Source: Diploptera punctata (Eukaryota; Arthropoda; Insecta; Blattodea; Blaberidae). From it: a DNA stretch of 64,000 bases. Made by a program: the position numbers and the translations under genes. How positions within the stretch are numbered: the first letter of the stretch is position 1; each line of letters opens with the position of its first letter. The stretch is from NCBI GenBank assembly GCA_030220185.1, contig JASPKZ010007543.1:518501-582500 (forward strand). Reading direction: 5' to 3'. The notes below the pieces were generated by a model, which had not been told where the DNA came from, did not search any database, and saw only the letters and a list, made by a program, of their open reading frames with translations. Of this stretch, positions 55,032 through 64,000 are shown piece by piece.

Positions 55032-55625
55032 TTAATATATAAAAATTTCGTGTCACGTTGTTTGTCCGCGATGGAATCCTAAACTACTGAACCGATTTTA
55101 ATAACATTTTGCACACTGTGTGCTGTTTGATCCAACTTGAGACTTAGGGTAGTTTATAACTAAATTTATAGTCGCATTATTTTTTAATTGCAAATTATTT
55201 GTTTATTATTTAACAAAGAGTTATAATTATCTGTGAGTTCCATACGATTTTAACAGATGGCGGTGTAAGGTAGTTATAATTATCTGTGAGTTCCATACGA
55301 TTCTAACAGATGGCGGTGTAAGGTATCTGTGAGTTCCATACGATTCTAACAGATGGCGGTATAATGTAATTTGGTAAAGTAATTGGTTTATTATTTAACA
55401 AAGAGAGATCCAGATGGCTGTGTTTTTTGTTGCAACCGCGAATTTCAATTGAATTACAAATATTGATTATTTCGTAATTTAAGTGTGTTCAGTGTTTATT
55501 TTATTTTCAATATTATTAATTTCGTGTGTAAGTATTAGTTTTAAGTAATCTGGCTGAAAGACAGCACGTTAATTTAAATTTTTAACGTATACCTTAGCCA
55601 CAGCAACACGTGGCCGGGACTTCTA

Positions 55626-55626
<1 letters not shown>
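55030..55626 (+). mobile_element. Helitron-like non-autonomous element
   Basis: Starts TCTTAATATATAAAAATTTC and soon reads AACTACTGAACCGATTTTAA, typical of insect Helitron 5' ends. The 3' end has a hairpin (GCCAC-AGCAACAC-GTGGC, about 55596-55613) then CTAG at 55623-55626 before T, fitting CTRR-T. Inside are three tandem copies of a unit with TATCTGTGAGTTCCATACGA and CAGATGGCGGT (about 55225-55370). No Rep/helicase. Confidence 0.65.

Positions 55627-55671
<45 letters not shown>
55627..55671. repeat. (AT)n microsatellite
   Basis: Pure AT run directly after the Helitron-like 3' end. Confidence 0.95.
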
Positions 55672-55674
<3 letters not shown>

Positions 55675-55762
55675 ACACAGGTATCCTCAACCAAAATATA
55701 CATTTTTTTTTCCCTCGACACTTCCCGGTCTTGCGTGTCTGTTTCTATCAAATTTCTCTTCT

Positions 55763-55764
<2 letters not shown>

Positions 55765-55823
<59 letters not shown>
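55765..55823. repeat. (ATT)n microsatellite
   Basis: ATT run that hosts the LINE-A insertion; it continues beyond it at 56177-56257. Confidence 0.95.
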
Positions 55824-55824
<1 letters not shown>

Positions 55825-56176
55825 CTTACTTACTTACTTACTCACTGGCACTATCGAACCCGTAGGTTCATGGCCGCACGGACATAAGCTCTCCATACAT
55901 CCCTATCCTGAGCTAATGTTTTCCAATCATTCCCTGTATAATCTACTTCCCTCAAATCATAGTTAATGTTATTCTCCCACCTCATGCTTGGTCTACCAAC
56001 TGGGCGTTTTTCCTCAGACTTTCCTACAAGAAGCTTCCATGCAAGTCTTTCATTCCCCATACGTGCAACATGTCCTGCCCATCGCAGTCTACGAGACTTA
56101 ACTGTTCTTATTATATCTGGCTTCCTATAAAGACCATGTAGTTCATTGTTATGTAGTCTTCTCCATTCACCTCTCT
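55824..56176 (-). mobile_element. LINE-A inserted in (ATT)n
   Basis: The minus frame 55851-56060 has HVARMGNERLAWKLLVG, RPVGRPSMRWEN and YVRAAMNLRVR, with a (TTAC)n end. Both flanks are ATT repeats, so no unique TSD. Confidence 0.9.
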
Positions 56177-56218
56177 GTTATTATTATTGTTATTATTATT
56201 ATCATCATTATCAATATT

Positions 56219-56249
<31 letters not shown>

Positions 56250-56257
56250 TTATTATT

Positions 56258-56965
56258 CAAGAACTGTTATATACGAAATTATCAGGTAACCATCTTTTTA
56301 CATCAACAAAGGGACAGATGAAATTAAATGAAACAAAATGGATGAGGTATGTGGAGATGTAGATGAGTAAAATTTATGGCAGGGAAAATCAGGAGAAACC
56401 CCTAGAAAAACCTGCTCTACCTACGAATCCTCCACCACAAACTCTACACAGAATGAGAGATTAGAACTCCCTCCCCCCCCCTTTCTAACAATCAAACAAA
56501 TTAAGTTTATTCTGATGAAAGTTGTTTTATTGTATTTTTTTCAAAGAAAAGAAAATGTAAGAATATCTTTTCTAAGTGTATTATTCTTGAAAAAAATAAT
56601 TGAGCACAATTTCTTTAATTTGTTGAACATATGAAGATCGTCATATTCTGTCTTCAGATGTTTAATTTCTTGAGTTCTTTGATAAACGTTTCCACATTAA
56701 CGATTCTAAATCTGGAATTAAAGAGAAGTTAGGAATTAAATTGGATTTTTGCAGTATTCATTTTACGTTTTTCATACCAAACTAAACAATTCAAGAACAC
56801 AGGAGAAAAAAACAGGTAATTCACTTTTTCCTTGCAATTTAGAAAACCTTTAGTTGTACAAGAACCATACTTTCGTAACTAAGTGCAAAAATTTGGAGGT
56901 AAATAAATCGATGACAAATGTATATTTAACCGTTTCATACATCTAAATGGTAGTAATTTTAACGG
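56258..56965. other. No gene recognised
   Basis: AT-rich with a C9 run at about 56472. No assigned family. Confidence 0.35.
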
Positions 56966-56974
56966 CGAATATAT

Positions 56975-57330
56975 CATCATCATCATCATCCATGCAAGTA
57001 TTAGGCCTGTTACGGTCTCAAAGAGGAATTTTCCATCCAGCGCTTTTTTGGACGTCCCAGCGATCTTTTGCCTTGGAGACAGTAACGAATCATGGCTTTT
57101 GGAATTATATGAGGTGGCATTCGTCGACGTTGGGCTTACCAGTTGTTCTGGTAGTTTTGTATATGGTGGAGAATCGGTTCTACAGCCAACTCTTCCATAA
57201 TTACCTCATTTATTTTATGGTCCCACTTTGTATAGCCTGCTATACGGCGCATAAGTCGCATCTCATTTGCTGTTATTTGTCTTTCATCTCTTCTTCGTAT
57301 TGTCCATGCTTCACTGCCATTAACGGCGAG
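56975..57330 (-). mobile_element. Degraded LINE-G tail
   Basis: The minus strand has GSEAWTIRRRDERQI, then a TANEMRLMRRIAGYTKWD-like equivalent and a SKKRWMENSSL-like end, finishing at (GAT)n. Broken. Confidence 0.65.
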
Positions 57331-57504
57331 TATAATACCATCTAAAACTCCATTTAGACAAGAAAGTGACTTACAAGTTTTTTTTTTCTTTTCACAATCC
57401 CTAAATAATGTTTATTTAAGATGTTAAGATAGAGGACATCAGTACCGATAGCCTTTGCAACAGGGGTTACCAAAATATCGCGATAAAAAGTCTTTAAAAA
57501 CAAT

Positions 57505-57590
57505 AACTCACTGGCACTATCGAATCAGTAGGTTCTTGGCCGCGCAGACATAAGCTCTCCATACATCCCTACCCTGAGCTAATGTTTTCT
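57505..57590 (-). mobile_element. LINE-A, minimal fragment
   Basis: Only the last roughly 85 bp (CACTGGCACTATCGAATCAG, TAAGCTCTCCATACATCCC). No TTAC tail. Confidence 0.75.
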
Positions 57591-57719
57591 ATTAGTTATT
57601 TGTATTTTACAGTTATTTATTATTTCGTTTTCTCTGCGGTCCGCCCCATTTGTATAACTGACGCGAGAATTTAGTATTTTGCCAATTTAAAGGTTAGTTT
57701 TTGGTGATTAAATTATTAA

Positions 57720-57850
57720 TCATCATCAATAACAATCTGGGATTTAGGCCATTGGCCTGTTCCGCTTCAGGATAGAAATTGGTCCCTTCATCGCTTCTTA
57801 GGTCGTCCTGGGTCTCTTCGCCTTGTGGGTCTGTTGTTGAATAACTTCAG
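57720..57850 (-). mobile_element. LINE-G 3' end fragment
   Basis: CATCATCAATAACAATC, GGCCTGTTCCGCTTCAGG, TCTTAGGTCGTCCTGGG: the minus strand gives a RRDPGRPKKR equivalent. Confidence 0.7.
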
Positions 57851-57857
57851 ATTAAAT

Positions 57858-58600
57858 TATATATCATCATCTTCATTCATGGATTAGGTCTGTTGACCCG
57901 TTCCGACTTCAGCCCATCTCTTTCTAGGTCTGCCCACATCTCGGGTGCCTTTAGGTTTGTATTTTGTTATTTGTTTTGGATATCTATCTTCATTCATTCT
58001 GTCTATGTGTTGCTTCCATTTTTGTCTATATGTATCCATTTTATCAGTTATTGCAAATATTTCAAGTTCCTGTCTTATTTCTGTGTTCTTGATTCTGTCT
58101 TCCTTAGTGCACCCTTTAACAGATTTCAAAGAAATTCATTTCTGCCGCCGTTATCCTACTTAGGTCTTGTTTTTTATGTATCCAGGCTTCTGAACCATAG
58201 AGCAGTACCGGTACTGCCAACATTTTATAAAATTTCAGTTGGGTCTCTCTTGTTGTTTTTGTTATTTAGTGATCGTTTTTATCGTATCACATATTCCCTG
58301 GAATTTTGCTATTTTATTATTTATATCATTATCATAATTAAATGAAATGTCACATCCTAGATAATTGAGATGGTTCACCTGTTCTATGATTTTGTTTCCT
58401 ATTACTATTTTCGATCTGATTTGATTTTTCCCTTGGAATGCCATTACCTTAGTTTTTTCTATGGATATTTTGAGATTAAATTGTTCACATATATTATGTA
58501 GTTTAAAAATATTCCTCTGAAGTTCGTCTTCTGTATTTGCTATTATTACCTGGTCATCAGCGTATAATAATGTTTTCAAGTAGTGTGTTTTATCTAATAT
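57858..58600 (-). mobile_element. LINE-G: YADD motif to tail
   Basis: The minus frame 58262-58579 starts MKTLLYADDQVIIANTEDEL, then ISIEKTKVMAFQGKNQIRSK and HLNYLGCDISFNYDNDINNK. After a frameshift, 57884-58129 has MKSVKGCTKEDRIKNTEIRQ, WKQHIDRMNEDRYPKQIT and GTRDVGRPRKRWAE. The upstream reverse transcriptase is missing from this strand; the plus-strand piece at 58600-59570 supplies it, inverted. Confidence 0.85.
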
Positions 58601-59570
58601 TTAATTAAAAAAGCACACAAAGTCAGTTGGGATAGATATATAAGCAGACTAGAATACGATATACATGGGCAGCAAAAAATAACCTATAAAGTAATGAAAC
58701 ATCTAAATAAACAAGAAAAAGATACAATACAGATCAATGCAATTTAGGAGAAACAATGGGAAGAACATTATAAAAAACTGTGGTATAATGAAAATAAAAT
58801 AACGAAAGATAACATATATGAGTGTGAGATAGGAATAGATATGATAACAATGGAAGAATTAGAAGAAGTACTGAAAACAACAAAGAACAGAAAGGCAGCT
58901 GGAATAGACGGAATTAATATGGAATTAATAAAATATGGAGGAATTTTTTTAAACTGAGATTATTACATTTTTTAATTTATGTTGGAAACAAGCAACAATA
59001 ACAGAAACCTGGACAACAGCAATAGTACAATCTATTTTTAAGAAAGGAGAACGTAAAGACTGCAACAACTACAGAGGAATAAGCATTTTAACTGCAGGCT
59101 ATAAAATATACTCAAGAATCTTAACATTTAGGTTAAAAAAAATAACAGAGGTAATGTTAACAGAAGAACAAAGTGGATTCAGACCAGGGCGTTCATGTAT
59201 GGATAATATATTTACGATAAAAGAATTTATAAACAAAAGAAGAGAATATAACATGGAAACACACATAGCTTTTATTGATTTTGTCAAGGCATTTGATAAA
59301 GTAGACAGAGGAAAACTCTGGACAATTTTAAAAGAAAAAGGAATTCCGAAACACTTAATAGCAGCTATAAAGAGTTTGTACTGGAACACAAATTTTGTTA
59401 TAAAAACTAGAAATGAAGTAAGTAAAAATAAAATTCATACTAATCAAGGAGTTAAACAAGTATGCAGTATCTGTCCAGTTTTATTTAACCTATACATCAA
59501 TGATATAATAAAAAAATGGAACGAAGAAACAAATAAAGGAATAAAATTAAATTATATATGATTTTAAAAT
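58600..59570 (+). mobile_element. LINE-G: linker and reverse transcriptase up to YADD
   Basis: Plus strand: IKKAHKVSWDRYISRLEYDI, KQWEEHYKKLWY, LKTTKNRKAAGIDGINMELI (RT motif 0-1 region), a frame break, then frame 59154-59561: LTEEQSGFRPGRSCMDNIFT, HIAFIDFVKAFDKVDRGKLW (catalytic motif A, F-x-x-A-F-D), GVKQVCSICPVLFNLYINDI. It stops just before the YADD box. Endonuclease absent. Confidence 0.85.
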
Positions 59571-60835
59571 ATATAAATTATTGTATATAAAATCAGTGGC
59601 GGTCCCCTTACTCCTGTATGGTAGTGAATTTTGGGGTTTAACTAAAAGGATGTAGTTTATCACCTAGCCTTTTTAACATATATATTAATAACCTCATCCA
59701 ATATTGGAAAAGTATTGTTAATATAGGTATAAGAATGGACCGTTTTAAAATATTAAACGTTTTAATGTTTGCAGACGATGTGGTTATTATTCAAGAAAAT
59801 GAAAATAATTTCCAGTACTCTTTACATCAATTAAATCAGTTATGCCAAGAATATAATTTCAGAATATCAAAAGAAAAAACAAAAATAATGGCATTTTGGG
59901 GAATCGATCACGTAAGATCAAAAATCGTAATAGACAACCAAACCTCTGGAACAAGTAACGCATTTTAATTATTTGGGTTGTAATTTTACTATAAACACAA
60001 AAACTGAAAGAGACATACATATGAAACTGTCGAAATTTCAAATGATATGCGGAACTATACATAAAACATTAAAGAATAAAACAAGAAGAGATACTAGATT
60101 GACGTTTGATAAAACATTGGCAGTTCCTGCATTACTTTATGGGAGCGAAACTTGGGTAATGACCAAAAAATTGCAAAGTAGAATACAATGCGCAGAAATG
60201 AACTTCCTTAGAAGAACAAAAGGCTGCACAAGATTGGATCGGATAAGGAATGAAGATATAAGAACAGAGTTAAATATATATCCATTGGATGAGAAAATCA
60301 GAGAATATAGAGAGAAATGGTTTACACATGTGGAAAGAATGAATGTATCAAGATTACAAAGAGCAGCATTCAACTACAAGCCAAGAGGTTCAAGGAATGT
60401 AGGAAGGCCAGTGAAAAGATGGACAGAAAACCTGTGAGGCGAAACAGTAAATTTGCCTAGCCCGTGAAGTGAAGAAGAAGAAGACTAAAAGAGATGATAC
60501 GATTATAGAAGCAGCTGAAATGAAATTTCTGAGAAGTGTAGCTGGTTGCAAACTTTTAGATAAAAGAAGAAGTGAAGATGTTAGAAATAAGATAAATATT
60601 TGTAAACTTTTAGATAAAATAGATAAGATAATTAGAAAATAAAACTGGAAAGAACATGTTTAATGAATGGAAGATGAACGCATACGAAAAATTAAACTTA
60701 ATTACAAACCAAGAGGAGACAGGAATGTTGGTAGACCGATAAAGAGGTTGATTCAATTCTTTGAATGAGAATCTATGTGACCGGAACAGGCCACTTGGGC
60801 TTAATCCGTGATTGTTAATGATGATGATTTTAGAC
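59571..60835 (+). mobile_element. LINE-G tail split by another LINE-G
   Basis: 59571-59648 encodes KSVAVPLLLYGSEFWGLTKR. Across the insertion, 60484-60835 continues DDTIIEAAEMKFLRSVAGCK, VRNKINICKLLDKIDK and YKPRGDRNVGRPIKR, ending with AATGATGATGAT. It may be the tail of the plus-strand RT piece at 58600-59570 after an internal deletion. Confidence 0.75.
59649..60483 (+). mobile_element. LINE-G inserted, 8-bp TSD
   Basis: Starts GCSLSPSLFNIYINNLIQYW, then FKILNVLMFADDVVIIQENE (catalytic FADD) and ISKEKTKIMAFWGID. After a frame break, frame 59973-60437 reads MICGTIHKTLKNKTRRDTRL, YGSETWVMTKKLQSRIQCAE, MNFLRRTKGCTRLDRIRNED, NYKPRGSRNVGRPVKRWTEN and a stop; end GAAGAAGAAGAAG. ACTAAAAG is duplicated at 59641-59648 and 60484-60491. 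Confidence 0.85.
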
Positions 60836-61001
60836 GTATTTCAGTTTTATAATTTCCACATAATGTACGCAATTCGCCAATTCCTATATATTATTACATA
60901 TTTCAGTTACACCCTTGAATATCCCCTAAAATTAAGAGAAGACAGGAATGTTGTAATCAGCTGACACTTTTTAATCAGTTTAGCCAACATAGTGTTAAAT
61001 A

Positions 61002-61463
61002 CATAATAGTTTTAAAAAACTAAAACAACACGCTTTATTAGAAAACCGAACTAAAAAATGAAACATAATTTTAATTTCCAACACGCTTGGGATAAAATTA
61101 AAGTGGTCACAAAAATCACCTCCAACACATCTAGAATAAAACTAGAGTTATCTGCAAAAACAAAATTACCATCAAAAGCGTGGGGTGCTCTATATCAATT
61201 AATATATTTGATAATAAACAGATATTGGTAAAAGTAAAGTCTCTAAGAAGAAAACGTAAAAACCATAAAAAGCACCCCACGCTTTTGATGGTAAAATAAT
61301 ATTTTTATACATAACTCTAGTTTTATTCTAGATGTGTTGGAGATGATTTTTTTGCTGACCACTTAAATTTTATCCCAAGCATGATGGAAATTAAAATTAT
61401 TTTTTAATTTTTTTAGTTCGGTTTTCTAATAAAACGTGTTGTTTTAGTTTTTTTAACTATTAT
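61002..61463. mobile_element. 462-bp fold-back element
   Basis: The left arm (61002-about 61190) and right arm (about 61270-61463) are inverted copies: ATAATAGTTTTAAAAAACTA, AACACGCTTTATTAG, CCAACACATCTAGAATAAAA, AAAAGCGTGGGGTGCT. Spacer about 80 bp. No coding. The terminal motif recurs at 2566-2632 and 61480-61530. Confidence 0.85.
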
Positions 61464-61589
61464 CTATCTTTTATTTTTAGTTTGATTTTCTAATAAAGAA
61501 TTTAGTTTTAGTTTTTAAATTATTTTTATTTTTTAAATTTTTAGTTTAATTGATTGTCATAAACCGGAATCCCATGTAAATGTAATTGC

Positions 61590-61958
61590 TTAATACTCTT
61601 CTAAAAAAATCCTCCGGGCCGGATTTGAACCAGCGAACCTATGGATTACTGAAATTATATATCACTATAGTCCACCGCTCTACCAACTGAGCTCTTACAA
61701 CGATTGACTAAAAAGTCGAACGTCCGCAACCTATTATACCGGTTTTTATTTTTTTTATTTTCTGATGGTTCTGGCCAGGATTTTAGAAAATATGAAATTA
61801 TTGTATTGTCATGGGTCCTTTACAAATATACAAAGTTTCAAGTCGATGTAATGTTTTTAAGTGGGTGAAAATCGTGTTCAAAGATTCCGTTACATATATA
61901 CAGATCCGTTACATTGATAGATACAGGTCGAGCTAATACAAAGCGTGTAAAAATCCGT
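61590..61958 (-). repeat. tRNA-Tyr-containing repeat, copy 2
   Basis: Reverse-orientation copy of 1965-2492 with a single upstream unit instead of two, and the tRNA-Tyr-like part better preserved. Confidence 0.8.
61610..61701 (-). pseudogene. tRNA-Tyr-like sequence with retained intron
   Basis: The minus strand reads GAGCTCAGTTGGTAGAGCGG, TGGACTATAG, an insert of about 18 bp (TGATATATAATTTCAGTA), ATCCATAGG, then GCTGGTTCAAATCCGGC. The anticodon stem (GTGGA/TCCAT) pairs; the anticodon position reads ATA rather than GTA. Acceptor strands do not pair, so it is a SINE-head-like pseudo-tRNA. Confidence 0.82.
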
Positions 61959-62268
61959 GCAACATATTCATATTTTTAGTTATGATAAATAAATTGGCGA
62001 AATATGCTCCATGGAGTGTAAAATTGCTTTAAATGATTGACAGAAACCGGGAAGAGTCATCTGTAATTGTTTTTTTTCTAGTTACTAAATTGTATTTTGT
62101 AAATATTATAAAATAAATTTACCTGCATTTCCATTGTTGATGCAATCCTGTGGCAGCTGATTGAACCCTTCTTATTCCGCTGGTTTATGCTCCTAGAAAT
62201 TATTGTTAGAAAATTATCATTGAGGTCATAGAAAGTCTCTATAAAAAGATTACATAAGTAAAATATTC

Positions 62269-62542
62269 GGCACTGCGCTACAAGCCGGAAGGTCGAGGGT
62301 TCAAGTCCCGGTGGGGTCAGGATTTTTAAACTAAACCCAAACCTTCTGGCGGCACTATGGCCCTGGGGTCGACTCAGTCTCTAACTGAAATGAGTACCAG
62401 ACGCTTGTTCTGGGGTAAAGGCGGCCGTCACGTAGTGCTGACAACCCGGCTGACATCAAGTGCCGATTGTCTAGAAATAGTGGGAGCCTTAACGTTCCAC
62501 TACCCCAAGGGCCTCCTGAGGCCTGTAGTGGGAATAAAAAAA
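62269..62542 (+). mobile_element. SINE-D, 5'-truncated, 13-bp TSD
   Basis: Begins within the tRNA head (CACTGCGCTACAAGCCGG), keeps the B box and body, and ends in oligo-A. The TSD AAGTAAAATATTC lies at 62256-62268 and 62543-62555. Confidence 0.9.
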
Positions 62543-62572
62543 AAGTAAAATATTCCTTCTTTTCCATTGCGG

Positions 62573-62700
62573 AACAGGCTTAGAGGGCTCTTGACCTACT
62601 ATCCGTCTGCTGACCTCACATCCACATGTGTTATTTACAGAGTGAACGATCATTAAGCCACTGTAAGGGTGACATATTGTCAGCACATCGCATGTCCCGT
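62573..62700 (-). mobile_element. SINE-C body fragment
   Basis: Matches the low-coordinate half of SINE-C (CTCACATCCACATGTGTTAT, AAGGGTGACATATTGTCAGC). The tRNA head is missing. Confidence 0.75.
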
Positions 62701-62702
62701 AT

Positions 62703-63580
62703 TTCTAAGCCAAAGACATATCGCTAATTTACTGCAACAACGTCATAACTCAAAAATTGTCGATTTTGAGTTATTGGTACTACATGAAAGATAAAACTCA
62801 GTTCTGTATTCAATAAGAACGACATAAGCTATTGTATACAATGAGTTTGTATAGTAATTTGATATTTATGACAAATACAGGCAAAGATGTATGGATTTCA
62901 AACCTTTAAATGCTGCGTGACCGGGCGGCGCGCTGCCTCGAGACCACATCGGTGGACAATAAAATATATTAACACAACAAATTAAAAACTAATAACTAAT
63001 CTTACTGCTACAGGTTCATCCCACCAGTTCCAGAGAAACTGACATCACCTCACAACTACAGATAGAACAGCAACAACTGAAGAATACAAAAAATAAAAAT
63101 AAAAAATGCACGTTACCATAATTGTATGATCAATTGTAATAATCTGAAATGTACGCACATTATATTTAAATAAAGAGAAGCTGGATGCCCTCCCAATATA
63201 GAGTCATCCGAAAGCCAAACTTGGCAAGATCCCGCATGATCGACTATTCCGATTGAGGTTTTAAGCGGTTTCCCTCAATCCAAAGAGCAAATGCTGGAAT
63301 TGAACCCCAAAAGGTCCGCTTCCGACTTCACTCTGCTAATTAACTTCAAATTTGAATTCAAAATTTAAACCGGGGCTGATGTATTTTACAGGAACCCGGG
63401 GTTCTACCTATTAAGGAGGACCACAATGGATCGCTCAGCGCCAACACTTAAGTGATGGCCGCAGAGCTTTCCATCCATCTATCTAGAAACCTTTAAATGC
63501 TTCTCCTGAAAAACTATGTTTTTTGAGTTATGACATTGTTGCAGCAAATGAGCGATATTTCCTCAGACCACCCGGCTACT
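62703..63580. repeat. Inverted repeat pair with TSD-flanked insert
   Basis: 62709-62755 and 63518-63566 are inverted copies (TTTTTGAGTTATGAC-TTGTTGCAG). Between them an insert (62915-63486) is flanked by a perfect 15-bp direct repeat AAACCTTTAAATGCT (62900-62914, 63487-63501). Confidence 0.7.
62915..63486. mobile_element. Composite insertion carrying a SINE-B head piece
   Basis: The left edge is a minus-strand SINE-B head (CTGCCTCGAGACCACATCGG, 62931-62957). The rest (63165-63480) is unassigned, with a B-box-like GGAATTGAACCCCAA on plus and a TCCATCCATCTATCTAG right edge like SINE-B (TGGA)n. Confidence 0.6.
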
Positions 63581-63744
63581 GTTGAAGAGGTCCAAAATTT
63601 CTCCTTTCGATTTTCTTTGAAACAACATATTATAAATTATTTTCTTAAAGATTTTTTAAATGCCAGAAGGTTGTCTTTTATGATATTTATGGCTTTCTCC
63701 CCTGGCATTGAAAGAATTGTAATCAATTTCTTAGGTTGGTGCAC

Positions 63745-63820
63745 CTGGAAGGCGGAGTGACGTTACCCCGATGATATGATGGGTGATAAAATATAATGAA
63801 GCGCCAGGAGAGTTCTTAAC
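63745..63820 (-). repeat. Unclassified repeat (GCGCCAGGAGAG family)
   Basis: Reverse complement matches 12485-12560 (AACTCTCCTGGCGC, CATCATATCATC, GCCTTCCAGGTGC). Confidence 0.7.
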
Positions 63821-63827
63821 CCGAACT

Positions 63828-63978
63828 TTACCTAGATTCCAGACCCACGGCTTAAAGCTCCTCCCGGAGGAATTATCTCTTGGATTTTTCCATCAAAAAA
63901 TTCCATCGACCCCGGCCGGGATGGAACCAGGGACTAAGAGGGAATGAACATGGCCACTAAACCTCCGTGACCGACATA
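63828..63978 (-). mobile_element. SINE-A head and partial body
   Basis: Plus-strand CCCACGGCTTAAAGCTCCTC, TTGGATTTTTCCATC, CATCGACCCCGGCCGGG and the tRNA head to about 63976. The 3' body is missing. Confidence 0.8.
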
Positions 63979-64000
63979 TGTTGTACAGAAACTAATAAAT

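Noticed and set aside
57893..58345. 150-aa plus-strand ORF
   Set aside because: It is antisense to the LINE-G tail on the minus strand, which has clear family motifs.

Overview
This window reads as repeat-dense, AT-rich insect nuclear DNA. I found no convincing host protein-coding gene. Nearly everything with coding character is the 3' end of a 5'-truncated non-LTR retrotransposon (LINE), a Penelope-like element (PLE) or a small piece of DNA-transposon transposase. The rest is tRNA-derived SINEs, MITEs, a Helitron-like element, microsatellites and unclassified repeats. The mix of LINE tails ending in a GHV..RM...GRP..RW module, many tRNA SINEs and PLEs suggests a large arthropod genome. A cockroach or other blattodean is my best guess, but that is inference only.

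Family labels used here are my own. LINE-A: tail protein ending AAMNL, then a (GTAA)n end; 17 pieces. LINE-B: tail ending in GAAGGAAG plus GAA repeats. LINE-C: jockey/CR1-type C-terminus, a conserved 3' hairpin and an (ATT)n end. LINE-D: RNase H type. LINE-E and LINE-F: two further GRP..RW tails. LINE-G: a mixed group with FADD/YADD reverse transcriptases and GRP..RW tails. LINE-H: a 3' UTR ending in (CTA)n. SINE-A to SINE-E are tRNA-headed. Repeats F, H, J, K, M and P are unclassified or non-autonomous families with at least two copies here.

Layout: 0-6 kb holds LINE-C, LINE-F and LINE-A tails and a repeat carrying an intron-containing tRNA-Tyr-like sequence. 6-16 kb holds tandem repeat F, LINE-C, SINEs A to C (one nested with a target-site duplication) and a degraded PLE-like end. 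16-23 kb has three PLE loci, two of them long palindromes with hammerhead-ribozyme-like cores, plus a PLE reverse transcriptase/GIY-YIG region split by LINE-A. 23-30 kb is LINE tails, SINE-B and a Tc1/mariner-type transposase fragment. 30.4-31.4 kb is a GAAA array between inverted repeats. 31-36 kb has a three-layer nested insertion and another palindromic PLE. 36-48 kb has the longest LINE open frame (36792-37493), two clear MITEs, a SINE palindrome and more LINE-A copies. 48-57 kb holds repeats K and J, two pogo-like MITEs and a Helitron-like element. 57.8-60.8 kb is a LINE-G cluster with a possible 5' inversion and a nested insertion. 61-64 kb has a fold-back element, the second tRNA-Tyr repeat and SINEs.

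No gene network is visible. The functional theme is retrotransposition: LINE machinery, SINEs that appear to use LINE tails, and PLEs with self-cleaving-RNA motifs. Many insertions can be ordered in time by target-site duplications (TSDs) read directly from the sequence.
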